From Streptomyces broussonetiae (GTDB lineage: Bacteria > Actinomycetota > Actinomycetes > Streptomycetales > Streptomycetaceae): a stretch of DNA of 64,000 nt. A program made the position numbers and the translations under genes. Below are positions 39,094 through 47,905 of the stretch, piece after piece (the stretch's first letter is position 1; each line of letters begins with the position of its first letter). The stretch is from positions 3,844,001 through 3,908,000 of the forward strand of contig NZ_CP047020.1 of assembly GCF_009796285.1 (NCBI RefSeq), given 5' to 3'. The notes beneath the pieces are model-generated. The model was given only the letters and a program-made list of their open reading frames with translations. It ran no database searches and was not told the DNA's origin.

Positions 39094-40569
39094 ATGATCC
39101 GACGCAGAACACTGCTGGCCGCAGCGGGCGGCGGCGTCCTGGGCAGCGCCCTGGCGACAGGAACGGCACGGGCGGACGCCACGGTTTCCGTCAACCCGTC
39201 GTCCACCTACGGCAGTTGGGAGGGCTGGGGCACGTCCCTGGCCTGGTGGGCGAACGTCTTCGGCGCACGGGACGACTTCGCGGACCTCTTCTTCACGACG
39301 AGAACCACGACGTACAACGGCACGGCCCTGCCCGGCCTGGGCCTGAACATCGCCCGCTACAACCTGGGCGCGTGCAGCTGGAACAGCGTGAACGGCGAGT
39401 CGATGGCCGCCTCCCCGAACATCCCCTCCTTCAAGCAGATCGAGGGCTACTGGCAGGACTGGACGAGCGAGGACCCGGCCTCCTCGTCGTTCAGGTGGAC
39501 GGCGGACGCGACACAGCGCGCGATGCTGGTGAAGGCGGCCGAACGCGGCGCGACCACCGAGCTGTTCGCCAACTCGCCGATGTGGTGGATGTGCCTGAAC
39601 CACAACCCCTCGGGCGCGGCCGGCGGCGGCAACAACCTCCAGTCCTGGAACTACCGCCGGCACGCCTCCCACCTGGCCGCGGTCGCGCTGTACGCGCAGC
39701 AGAACTGGGGCGTGGCCTTCACGACGGTCGAGGCCTTCAACGAACCCTCGTCGTCCTGGTGGACCGCCACCGGCACCCAGGAGGGCTGCCACATCGACGC
39801 CACCGTCCAGGCGGCCGTACTCCCGTACCTGCGCAGCGAGTTGGACCGGCGCGGCCTGACGGCGACGAGGATCTCGGCATCCGACGAGAACACCTACGAC
39901 CTGGCCCGCACGACGTGGAACTCCTTCTCCGCGACGACGCGGGGCTACGTGGACCGGGTCAACGTCCACGGCTACCAGGGCTCCGGCGGGCGCCGCGACC
40001 TGCTCTACACGGACGTGGTGACGACGGCCGGCAAGGGCCTGTGGAACTCGGAGACGGGCGACGGCGACGCGACGGGCCTCACCCTGGCGGGCAACCTCCT
40101 CTACGACTTCCGCTGGCTGCACCCCACGGCCTGGGTGTACTGGCAGGTCATGGACCCCAGCCCGGGCTGGGCGACGATCACGTACGACGCCGCCGCCCGC
40201 TGGCCGGGAGCGGTGCAGACGAAGTACTACACGCTGGCCCAGTTCACCCGGCACATCCGCCCCGGGATGACGATCCTGGACACGGGCGTGAGCTACGCGG
40301 CGGCGGCACTGGACAGGGCGGCGCAGCGCCTGGTGATCGTCGCGGCGAACACGTCGTCGTCCGCCCAGACCCTGACCTTCGACCTCTCGTCCTTCTCCTC
40401 GGTGACCGGCGGCCCGGGCGGCCTGGTACCCCGCTGGAACACGGTCACGACGGGCGGCTCGGACCTCTACACGGCCCACTCGGACACCTACCTGTCCGGC
40501 AGGACGGTGGCCGTCCCCTTCGCGGCGAAGTCGGTGCAGACGCTGCAGGTGGACGGGGTCAGCGTGTGA
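39094..40569 (+). CDS. Secreted glycoside hydrolase family 30 enzyme (endo-beta-1,6-galactanase-like)
   Basis: 491 aa. A twin-arginine-type signal (MIRRRTLLAAAGGGVLGSAL) directs export. The (beta/alpha)8 core has the acid/base Glu217 in VEAFNEPSSS and the nucleophile Glu320 in LWNSETGDGD, with WGTSLAWWAN near the start. This pattern matches streptomycete GH30 beta-1,6-galactanases that act on arabinogalactan proteins. GGAG lies before ATG 39094. It overlaps the end of the convergent TIGR03943-type gene by 11 bp. Confidence 0.85.
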   Translation: MIRRRTLLAAAGGGVLGSALATGTARADATVSVNPSSTYGSWEGWGTSLAWWANVFGARDDFADLFFTTRTTTYNGTALPGLGLNIARYNLGACSWNSVNGESMAASPNIPSFKQIEGYWQDWTSEDPASSSFRWTADATQRAMLVKAAERGATTELFANSPMWWMCLNHNPSGAAGGGNNLQSWNYRRHASHLAAVALYAQQNWGVAFTTVEAFNEPSSSWWTATGTQEGCHIDATVQAAVLPYLRSELDRRGLTATRISASDENTYDLARTTWNSFSATTRGYVDRVNVHGYQGSGGRRDLLYTDVVTTAGKGLWNSETGDGDATGLTLAGNLLYDFRWLHPTAWVYWQVMDPSPGWATITYDAAARWPGAVQTKYYTLAQFTRHIRPGMTILDTGVSYAAAALDRAAQRLVIVAANTSSSAQTLTFDLSSFSSVTGGPGGLVPRWNTVTTGGSDLYTAHSDTYLSGRTVAVPFAAKSVQTLQVDGVSV

Positions 40570-41305
40570 GGGCCGACGGCAGCGGAAGGGCGTCCTGGTA
40601 GCCGTTGACCGGCCGGGCGACCTGCTCGACCGTCAGGGCGTCCAGCGCGACCGGCGCGGACCTGGTCCCCAGCGTCCCGCCGGGGTGCCAGGTCCCGGTG
40701 ACCGTCACCCAGCCGTTCGCGCGCGGCACGTCACCGCCGTAGATCCGTACCTTCACGGACTGGGCGTCCGCCGCACAGCAGTTGATGATGATCCGCGTCA
40801 GATCCCAGCCTCCGTCCCCATGGGGCGTGACGATCCCGGTCATCAGGATCGTGCGCCCCCTGAGGGACTGCCCGCGGTCCTGCTGCACCCGGCTGGTGAA
40901 GTCGGAGAGGGTCATGGGCAGGGGCGAGGTGTGCGGCAGCGGATCGAAGGTCTGCCGCTCGGCGACGGGCTTGGCCGGCTGCCGGGAGGCGGTGTAGGCG
41001 CCGAGGGCGGGCGGGGCGTAGCAGAGCAGGCTGAGCGCGGGCAGGAGCAGGAGCCAGGCGACGCGGGGGAGCCGCGAGTGGTCATGGCCGTGGTGGCCTT
41101 CTTCGTGCGGCTGCCGGCGGTCGAGGAGGGCACTGGCGACGCCCAGCAGGACCAGGACGACGCCGGAGGCGATGAGCAGGGGCCGCATGCTCTCCTTGAC
41201 GTACCGCAGGCAGAGGTCGGTGAAGAGGGAGACGTTCAGCAGCCCGAGCCCGCACAGCACGAGCAGCCCCGCCTGGAGGAGACGTTTCACAGCAGGCCGT
41301 TTCAC
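40559..41305 (-). CDS. TIGR03943-type putative permease subunit
   Basis: 248 aa. Two N-terminal membrane segments (LLQAGLLVLCGLGLLNVSLF, PLLIASGVVLVLLGVASALL), a His-rich loop (EEGHHGHDHSR), another membrane segment, then an extracytosolic domain with RIIINCCAADAQSVKVRIYG. The GTG start overlaps the stop of the permease (GTGA). The pair is common in Streptomyces; the His-rich loop suggests a metal-linked role. Confidence 0.8.
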   Translation of the reverse strand: MKRPAVKRLLQAGLLVLCGLGLLNVSLFTDLCLRYVKESMRPLLIASGVVLVLLGVASALLDRRQPHEEGHHGHDHSRLPRVAWLLLLPALSLLCYAPPALGAYTASRQPAKPVAERQTFDPLPHTSPLPMTLSDFTSRVQQDRGQSLRGRTILMTGIVTPHGDGGWDLTRIIINCCAADAQSVKVRIYGGDVPRANGWVTVTGTWHPGGTLGTRSAPVALDALTVEQVARPVNGYQDALPLPSALTR

Positions 41306-42333
41306 AACAGGGCTCCCCCGATCAGCGCGCTGCACGCGACGGCGACGACGGTGGTGGCGGCGCAGAACCGTACGGCGAAGGCCCGCCCGAAGGTCCCCGC
41401 CTGCAGGGCGATGAGCTTGAGGTCGACCATGGGTCCGACGACCATGAACGCGAGCCGCGCCACCGCCGGGAACCCGGTGAGCGAGGCGGCGAGAAAGGCG
41501 TCGGCCTCGGAACAGACGGCGAGCAGGACGGCGAGCCCGGCCAGGAAGAGCACGGACAGCCAGGGCGACCCGGCGAAGGTGTCGAGCACGGAGCGCGGAA
41601 CGGTGACGTTGAAGGTGGCCGCCGCCATGGCCCCGAGCACGAGGAACCCGCCGGCGTGCAGGAAGTCGTGCTGGAAGCCGAGCCGGAACTCGTTCCAGCG
41701 GCTGTGCCCGTGCCGGTGGCCGGTGTGCCGTTGCCGCAGGTCGGGCCGGAGCCACTCGGCCCGCCCGAACCGCAGCCACAGCCAGCCCATGACGACGGCG
41801 GTGACGAGCGAGGCGAGCAGCCGGGCCAGCACCATGAGGGGCTGCCCGGGAAACGCGATCGCGGTGGCGGTGAGAACGACGGGATTGATGGCGGGCGCGG
41901 AGAGCAGAAACGCGAAGGCGGCGGACGGGGCGACCCCGCGGCCGATGAGGCTGTTCGCGACGGGCACGGAAGCGCACTCGCACCCCGGCAGCACCACCCC
42001 CGCGACCCCGGCCACGGGCACGGCGAGCACGGGCCGCCGGGGCAGGAAGCGCGTGAACACCCGCTCGGGCACGAACGCGTTGATCGCCCCGGACAGCGCG
42101 GTCCCGAGCAGCAGAAAGGGCGTGGCCTGCACGGTCACGGCCAGGCAGACGGTCCGCCAGGCCTGCACGGCCGGTGCGTCCCCCCACCGCCCGGCGGCGA
42201 AGAGAAGGACCCCTGGCACGACGGCGGAGGCCACGAGCAGCAGGGGCCAGTACCGGGGCAGCGGGGCGCCCGGCTCGTCCCCGACGACCTGCCGATCACG
42301 GTCGGCCGCCACCACCCCACCCGCGCTCTTCAC
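41302..42333 (-). CDS. ArsP/YraQ-like permease (DUF318-type), partner of the TIGR03943 protein
   Basis: 343 aa if translation starts at GTG 42333; an ATG at 42372 is an alternative. About eight hydrophobic segments with the two repeats PGCECASVPVANSLI and FLLSAPAINPVVL, then a cytosolic His-rich loop (RQRHTGHRHGHSRW) and VCSEADAFLAASL. The family includes metal or arsenical permeases. The cysteines in PGCECAS and the His-rich loops of both partners fit transport of a metal or of a reduced cargo, but the substrate is unknown. Confidence 0.82.
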   Translation of the reverse strand: MKSAGGVVAADRDRQVVGDEPGAPLPRYWPLLLVASAVVPGVLLFAAGRWGDAPAVQAWRTVCLAVTVQATPFLLLGTALSGAINAFVPERVFTRFLPRRPVLAVPVAGVAGVVLPGCECASVPVANSLIGRGVAPSAAFAFLLSAPAINPVVLTATAIAFPGQPLMVLARLLASLVTAVVMGWLWLRFGRAEWLRPDLRQRHTGHRHGHSRWNEFRLGFQHDFLHAGGFLVLGAMAAATFNVTVPRSVLDTFAGSPWLSVLFLAGLAVLLAVCSEADAFLAASLTGFPAVARLAFMVVGPMVDLKLIALQAGTFGRAFAVRFCAATTVVAVACSALIGGALL

Positions 42334-42456
42334 GGAACCCCCACTGAATGCCCGTATCTGCGATGCTCGCACGAAGACAGACGAAGGATAGGGGGCCTTC
42401 CTGTACGCCCCCTCCGCGCCTCACTTTTGTCACCGCTCGGCAGTACGGTGTCCCCC

Positions 42457-43467
42457 ATGCGCCCCGACACTCCTGCCGAGAACGTCGACCACACCGCCGA
42501 AGCGGCACGCCTGGAGCGGATCGCCGGGCTGTACCCCGAGGACGCCGAGGCCCTGCTCCTCCGCGCGGCGGCACACCTGGAACTCTCCGGCGACCGCCCC
42601 GCCGCGACAGCGCTCTACGACCGCCTGCTGTCGTCCCCGGACGGCCTGGACGACCCTCCCCTGGTCCGGGCCCTGAAGGCCTCGAACCTCTGGGAGTACG
42701 GCCACGAGGCGGAGGCGAGGGCGATCATCGAGGGCATCCGGCTGGCCGCCCCGCGCGACCCGGCCCCCTGGGTGATCGTGGCCGAGGCCCTCGAGGGGCA
42801 CGACGAGCTGGAGGCGGCGGAGGAGACCTTCACGGAGGGAGCCCGCCTGCTCCTGCCGACCGACGCGGAGCCCCCCGCCGCCACCCACCCCCTCCTCTAC
42901 GGCCGCCACCGCGTGCGCCGCATGCTGGGCCTGGCGCACGACGACTGGGACACCCTGGCGGACACGTTGCACGCGTCCCCGGTCTCCCTGGACGAACTCC
43001 ACGACCCCAAGCGGATCTGGTCCCTGGGCTCGGACAACCCCGTGGAACTGGCCGCCGAGATCTCCCGCCTCCAGGCCGAACTGGGCGCCTACCGGGAGGC
43101 CCTGTCCCGCCCCTTCCCGGTGGCGGTGCTCCACTGGCCGGCCTCCGAACTGACGGAGCTGCTGTCGGCGTATCCGACCCTGGCATCCGAATACCCCTCC
43201 CACGAGACCCACCTGTCGACCATAGAGTCCTCGCTGCGCGAACTGTCGTCGTCCGGGACGGGGAACCTGGGCATCGTCACGGGCACGGTCCCGTCGTACG
43301 AGGCCTTCGCGGCGTCGGAACAGTCCTCCCCGGAGGACATGACGCTGCTGCCGCAGTACGCGACGACGCTGGCGGCTCGGGGGAGGGCGGTTGCCTGGCC
43401 GCCTCAGAGGGGGGCGGGGTGTTGGTGTGGGGCAGCTGAGGGGTACGAGGGCTGTCACGGCCAGTAA
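42457..43467 (+). CDS. Tetratricopeptide-type protein with C-terminal SEC-C-like metal motif
   Basis: 336 aa. The first half holds helical repeats (AEAARLERIAGLYPEDAEALLLRAAAHLE and similar) and the C-terminus ends with CWCGAAEGYEGCHGQ, a C-x-C-x8-C-H zinc motif like SEC-C. The last core gene before the accessory region. Function unknown; SEC-C motifs occur in protein-handling and nucleic-acid-linked proteins. Confidence 0.75.
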   Translation: MRPDTPAENVDHTAEAARLERIAGLYPEDAEALLLRAAAHLELSGDRPAATALYDRLLSSPDGLDDPPLVRALKASNLWEYGHEAEARAIIEGIRLAAPRDPAPWVIVAEALEGHDELEAAEETFTEGARLLLPTDAEPPAATHPLLYGRHRVRRMLGLAHDDWDTLADTLHASPVSLDELHDPKRIWSLGSDNPVELAAEISRLQAELGAYREALSRPFPVAVLHWPASELTELLSAYPTLASEYPSHETHLSTIESSLRELSSSGTGNLGIVTGTVPSYEAFAASEQSSPEDMTLLPQYATTLAARGRAVAWPPQRGAGCWCGAAEGYEGCHGQ

Positions 43468-43684
43468 GAGCGCCGGTACCTGAGCCACAAACCGCAAGCC
43501 GGAGCGCCGCCCGCTCCCCGAGACAATGCCGAGACGCGGGCGGCCCTCACGGCCACTGCAGAGCCCCAGCACACCGATCATGTTTGGGCACACGGCCTTC
43601 GTCTGTCAGTGGCTGCTGTTAGAACTGATCCCTGTCGGCACGCAATGTCGTGCACGAGCATCACGACGGATCGGGGGAGCAGCC

Positions 43685-46600
43685 GTGGCAGAACCGATGG
43701 GCCTGTCGGAGCCGATTGCGGGTGTCTACGAGAAGCTGATCACGCATGACGTACGCGATGAGTTGGTGCGATTCGAGTCGACTGGTTGGAAGGCCGTCGA
43801 TGCCGAGGTCAGCTCGGAATCCGCTCCTCATGTCCTGGCTCGCTACATCGGTGAGGCCGTCGGTCGCAGGCTGGCGCAAGTTCCCGCCGAGGACCGCGTC
43901 AAGGTCGCGAACCGCATCCTCGAGGCGCTGGCCACAACGGGCAGTGCGGAATCGAGCGATACCGACGGCGTCGGCTCCATCGTCGAGGGCCCACGTCAGC
44001 TTCTGACTCTCGCTCGGCAGGAGGCCCCAGGGGTGTACGCCTTGCGCCCCATGACGCCTCTGTCCGAGACCTCGCTCATCACCAATTCCCCAGAGGACCT
44101 CAGCCTAGGTGCCGAACTCAGAGCGGAGCTGGCGACGGCAGACCGAATCGACCTCCTCTGTGCGTTCGTCAAGTGGTACGGCATCCGCGTTCTTGAAGAC
44201 TCGCTGCGCGCCGCACGGGACAGAGGCGTGCCAATTCGCGTCATAACGACGACGTACATCGGCGCCACCGACCGCCATGCACTTGACCGCCTCGTCCGCG
44301 ACTTCGGCGCTACCGTCAAGGTCAACTACGAGATCCGCTCCACTCGTCTGCACGCCAAGGCCTGGCTGTTCCGGCGCAAAACAGGCTTCGACACGGCGTA
44401 CGTCGGCAGCTCCAACCTGTCAAAGGCAGCGCTGCTCGACGGCCTGGAGTGGAATGTACGTCTCTCGTCGGTTGCGACCCCTGCCGTACTGGACAAGTTC
44501 GAAGCAACCTTCGACGCGTATTGGAACGACGTCGCCTTCGAGACGTACGACCCCGACCTCCACGGTGAACGGCTCGATGGAGCACTGGCCCAGGCGAGCG
44601 GCACCAGCTCCAGGACGGACGTACAGATCAGCCTTTCTGGCCTCGAGGTACGCCCGTTCCCTCACCAGCGAGACATGCTGGAACGGCTGACCGTCGAGCG
44701 AGAACTCCGCGGGCGGCATCGGAACCTTCTGGTCGCGGCGACCGGGACCGGCAAGACGGTCATGGCCGCGCTCGACTACCGCAGCCTGTGCAGCACGTCG
44801 CACGGCCGCCGGCCGAGGCTGCTGTTTGTGGCTCACCGCAAAGAGATTCTGAGGCAGTCTCTGCGTACCTATCGGGAGGTACTGGACGATGCCTCATTCG
44901 GAGAGCTGCTACACGCTGGGCAGGATCCGCTCGACTGGGACCATGTCTTCGCCAGTGTGCAATCACTCAATGTTCAACGTCTTGAGCAACTGACCCCGGA
45001 CCACTTCGACATCATCGTCATTGACGAGTTCCACCACGCCACCGCAGCCACCTATCGCCGGGTCATCGACCACTTCAGCCCCCAGGAGCTGCTAGGTCTC
45101 ACGGCCACACCCGAGCGAATGGATGGGCTCAACGTCCAGGACGAGTTCTTCGAGGGCCGGATCGCTGCCGAGATGCGGCTCTGGGAAGCTCTTGAAAATG
45201 ACCTACTCTGTCCCTTCCACTATTTCGGCATTCCTGACGGCATGGATCTGACGAACCTTGGCTGGCAGAAAGGTTCGTACACCGATCAAGAGCTCAGCAA
45301 TCTCTACACGGGCAACCACGCGCGCGCCCGTATCATCGTGAAGCAGATCAGGGACAAGATCTCCAGCCCGGGTGCCATGCGTGCACTGGGCTTCTGTGTG
45401 TCTAAAGCACACGCCCGCTTCATGGCGGATTTCTTTCGGCGGTCGGGCTTCGAGGCAGTGGCGCTCGACAGTGACTCGCCCGCCGAAGTGCGCTCCAAGG
45501 CGTTGTCCGACCTTCGCGACGGAAAGCTCCAAGTGATCTTTTCCGTCGACCTGTTCAACGAGGGGCTCGACATCCCTGACGTCGACACTCTGCTCCTCCT
45601 CCGCCCCACAAACAGCGCCACCGTCTTCCTCCAGCAGCTGGGCAGGGGACTACGGCGCACAGAAACGAAACCCGTACTCACGGTCCTCGACTTCATCGGG
45701 CAGCACCGGGCCGAGTTCCGCTTCGAGGACCAGTTTCGGGCTCTGACCAACCTGTCGCGAAACCGACTCCTCGACCACATCGAGCACAACTTCCCTCAGT
45801 TGCCATCAGGTTGCCAGATCATCCTGGAGGGGAAGTCGAAGGACCTCGTCGTCGACAACATCCGGATCCAGTTGGGTGCCACGGTGAAGACGCTCGTGAA
45901 GGAGGTGAAGACCTACAACGCTCCCCGCCTCTCCGACTACCTTCGGGAAAGCCGTCGGGAGATCAAGGAGCTGTACAAGAGCGATAATTCCTGGACAACC
46001 GTGCTGCGTCGCGCCAGCCTGATCGACGAACCCGTTCCCTCCGGAGAGGCTGCACTACTCAAGCGGGTCCATGCCTTCCTCCACATAGATGACCCGGAGC
46101 GCGCAGAGGCGTATCTCCGCCTCCTTCAAGACGACGCTCCGTCGTACGCGGAACTGAGCCCCATTGACCAGTCGTACGCTCGCATGTTGTTCTTCAACCT
46201 CTGGGACAATGCAGGCGGCTTCACAAGCTTCCAGGAGGGCCTGGAAGCCCTGCGTCACCAGCGGGTGTTCCGAGATGAGCTGCGGCAGGTGATCTCCCAC
46301 GTCATCGAGCAGGCCGACCATGTCCCCATCCCACTATCAGGCCGCCTCAGTCATGTCCCGCTGAAGGTTCACAGCGCCTACAACCGCTCCGAGATCCTCG
46401 CTGCGCTCGGCGTGGCTCGTTTCGGTGGACAAATGCCACGCTCCTTCGCTCAGGGCGTGCAATGGGTTGAGGAGCTCAAAACCGATGCCCTTCTCATCAC
46501 GCTGGACAAGAACGAGAAGGACTTCTCGCCCACCATCCGGTACAAGGACTACGCGTTGAGTCCGACGCTCTTCCACTGGGAGTCCCAGAACTCGACAGCC

Positions 46601-46834
46601 GTCGACTCCCCCACTGGGCTGCGCTACCAGCAGCACAACGATCGCGGCAGCCAGGTCCTGCTGTTCATGCGTCGCTACAAGAACACCGATATCGGCAAGT
46701 CCCAGCCGTGGATGCTGCTCGGCCCGGCCACGTACGAGGACCACACCGGCAGCAAGCCGATGGCCATCACCTGGCGTCTGACGCACGAGCTGCCGGCCGA
46801 CGTGTGGACGTACTCGGCCATCAGCGCAGGCTAG
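43685..46834 (+). CDS. PLD-nuclease / DEFH superfamily 2 helicase / DUF3427 protein
   Basis: 1049 aa from GTG 43685 (GGGGGAG upstream). Domains in order: a phospholipase-D-type nuclease (RLHAKAWLF with His223 and Lys225; YVGSSNLSKAAL about 239-250), an SF2 helicase (Walker A AATGTGKT about 351-358, DEFH box 447-450, GLTATPERMDG, and motif VI QLGRGLRR about 650-657), and a C-terminal DUF3427 domain (SPTLFHWESQ, GSQVLLFMRR, LLGPATYEDHTG). The combination of nuclease and translocase suits DNA restriction. Heads a three-gene accessory cluster with an SRA-like protein. No partner methyltransferase is seen. Confidence 0.88.
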   Translation: MAEPMGLSEPIAGVYEKLITHDVRDELVRFESTGWKAVDAEVSSESAPHVLARYIGEAVGRRLAQVPAEDRVKVANRILEALATTGSAESSDTDGVGSIVEGPRQLLTLARQEAPGVYALRPMTPLSETSLITNSPEDLSLGAELRAELATADRIDLLCAFVKWYGIRVLEDSLRAARDRGVPIRVITTTYIGATDRHALDRLVRDFGATVKVNYEIRSTRLHAKAWLFRRKTGFDTAYVGSSNLSKAALLDGLEWNVRLSSVATPAVLDKFEATFDAYWNDVAFETYDPDLHGERLDGALAQASGTSSRTDVQISLSGLEVRPFPHQRDMLERLTVERELRGRHRNLLVAATGTGKTVMAALDYRSLCSTSHGRRPRLLFVAHRKEILRQSLRTYREVLDDASFGELLHAGQDPLDWDHVFASVQSLNVQRLEQLTPDHFDIIVIDEFHHATAATYRRVIDHFSPQELLGLTATPERMDGLNVQDEFFEGRIAAEMRLWEALENDLLCPFHYFGIPDGMDLTNLGWQKGSYTDQELSNLYTGNHARARIIVKQIRDKISSPGAMRALGFCVSKAHARFMADFFRRSGFEAVALDSDSPAEVRSKALSDLRDGKLQVIFSVDLFNEGLDIPDVDTLLLLRPTNSATVFLQQLGRGLRRTETKPVLTVLDFIGQHRAEFRFEDQFRALTNLSRNRLLDHIEHNFPQLPSGCQIILEGKSKDLVVDNIRIQLGATVKTLVKEVKTYNAPRLSDYLRESRREIKELYKSDNSWTTVLRRASLIDEPVPSGEAALLKRVHAFLHIDDPERAEAYLRLLQDDAPSYAELSPIDQSYARMLFFNLWDNAGGFTSFQEGLEALRHQRVFRDELRQVISHVIEQADHVPIPLSGRLSHVPLKVHSAYNRSEILAALGVARFGGQMPRSFAQGVQWVEELKTDALLITLDKNEKDFSPTIRYKDYALSPTLFHWESQNSTAVDSPTGLRYQQHNDRGSQVLLFMRRYKNTDIGKSQPWMLLGPATYEDHTGSKPMAITWRLTHELPADVWTYSAISAG

Positions 46835-46876
46835 TTGAGCAACTTCAGTGTCAGTGTGATCAGCTAACGTCGTGGT

Positions 46877-47875
46877 ATGGGCATACCGTCGATCACCCCT
46901 GGACTCCTGACCACGCGCGCAGAGATGGACAGGTTGTTCGGTGGGGGAAGTCAGGCAGGGATCATCCCCTCCACAACCACCCCAAACATCCTCATTTACG
47001 TCGATCACGACAGTGGCAAGCAGTACGGTTACGAAGACGGGTGGCTGGCAGAGGAAGATGAGCTCGGGCCCATCTTCGAATACACCGGGCAAGGCACCAG
47101 CGGGGACCAAACATTTCTCGGCAGGAAAGGTTCTCGCAATGCCGCTGTTCTATATCATGCAGTGACTAAAAAGTCACTGCATGTCTTTATGGCTGAGGGA
47201 AAAGTAGCCAACCCTAAATCCAGCGCCAAGCAGCAGCGGTACATCGGCGAGTTCGCGTTGGACCCGAAGCAGCCGTACACGGTACGCGAGGCAAAAGACG
47301 AGAACAGGAATCGACGCCGCATCATCGTCTTCCGCCTACGCCCCAAAGGCGAATTCGAGCTTCTCTCTAAAGACGCCATAACACGGGCAGAAAAAACCGC
47401 CGCACAACAGGTTTTGGCAGCCGTCGCAACGCCTAAAGTACCCGAGCCTAATCTTGTCTCACCCAAGAGAAAGCGAACCTCAGAAAGTAGGCGTGCAGCT
47501 CAGCCCAGCCTCACAGCGGAACTTCGCCAGTCGGAGCTCCGAGAGGGGTACCTAATGAGACTCATTGAGGAGGGGCACGAAGTAGCGGCGTATCAGATAA
47601 GGATCGCGGGCACGACGACCCTCCTCACGACTGATCTATACGACGCCACTGAGCATGAGCTGTACTCGGTACGCGGTGAAAGCAGTCGCGAGGAAGTGCG
47701 TACCGCAATAGGCCAACTCAAGGACTATGTGCGACACATAGACCCAGCCAATCCTAAGCTAGTCACGCTCCTACCCGAAAAGCCTCAAGATGACTTGCTG
47801 AACCTTCTCCACACAGAAGGAATTGACCTCGTCTACCAAAATGAAGGCGAGTACACAAGAATTCCGTCACGCTAG
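46877..47875 (+). CDS. SRA-like (ScoMcrA-type) modified-DNA reader with a REase-like C-terminal half
   Basis: 332 aa. Residues about 36-135 (ILIYVDHDSGKQYGYEDGW, then FEYTGQGTSGDQTF, then RYIGEFALDP) look like the SRA domain of the ScoMcrA family, which flips out modified bases or reads phosphorothioate DNA. A basic linker (SPKRKRTSESRR) follows. Residues about 220-332 resemble the PD-(D/E)xK-like domain often attached to it: Asp253 in TTDLYDATEHEL, then AIGQLKDY and LLP...DLLNLLHTEGID. The usual E-x-K is replaced by Ser-Val-Arg (264-266). G+C is low (about 42-55% in lines I counted). A perfect 28-bp hairpin lies within it. Confidence 0.6.
   Translation: MGIPSITPGLLTTRAEMDRLFGGGSQAGIIPSTTTPNILIYVDHDSGKQYGYEDGWLAEEDELGPIFEYTGQGTSGDQTFLGRKGSRNAAVLYHAVTKKSLHVFMAEGKVANPKSSAKQQRYIGEFALDPKQPYTVREAKDENRNRRRIIVFRLRPKGEFELLSKDAITRAEKTAAQQVLAAVATPKVPEPNLVSPKRKRTSESRRAAQPSLTAELRQSELREGYLMRLIEEGHEVAAYQIRIAGTTTLLTTDLYDATEHELYSVRGESSREEVRTAIGQLKDYVRHIDPANPKLVTLLPEKPQDDLLNLLHTEGIDLVYQNEGEYTRIPSR
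47156..47183 (+). repeat. Perfect 12-bp-stem hairpin inside the SRA-like gene
   Basis: CATGCAGTGACT (47156-47167) and AGTCACTGCATG (47172-47183) are exactly complementary with an AAAA loop. The sequence is coding (LYHAVTKKSLHVF), so it would form in the mRNA. Confidence 0.75.
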
Positions 47876-47905
47876 ATTTCGAACCCTCGCCCCCTTGGAG
47901 TCACC

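Noticed and set aside
43526..43684. Upstream in-frame start of the helicase gene at 43526
   Set aside because: Codons before the GTG at 43685 have no family match, and the GTG has a good ribosome site.
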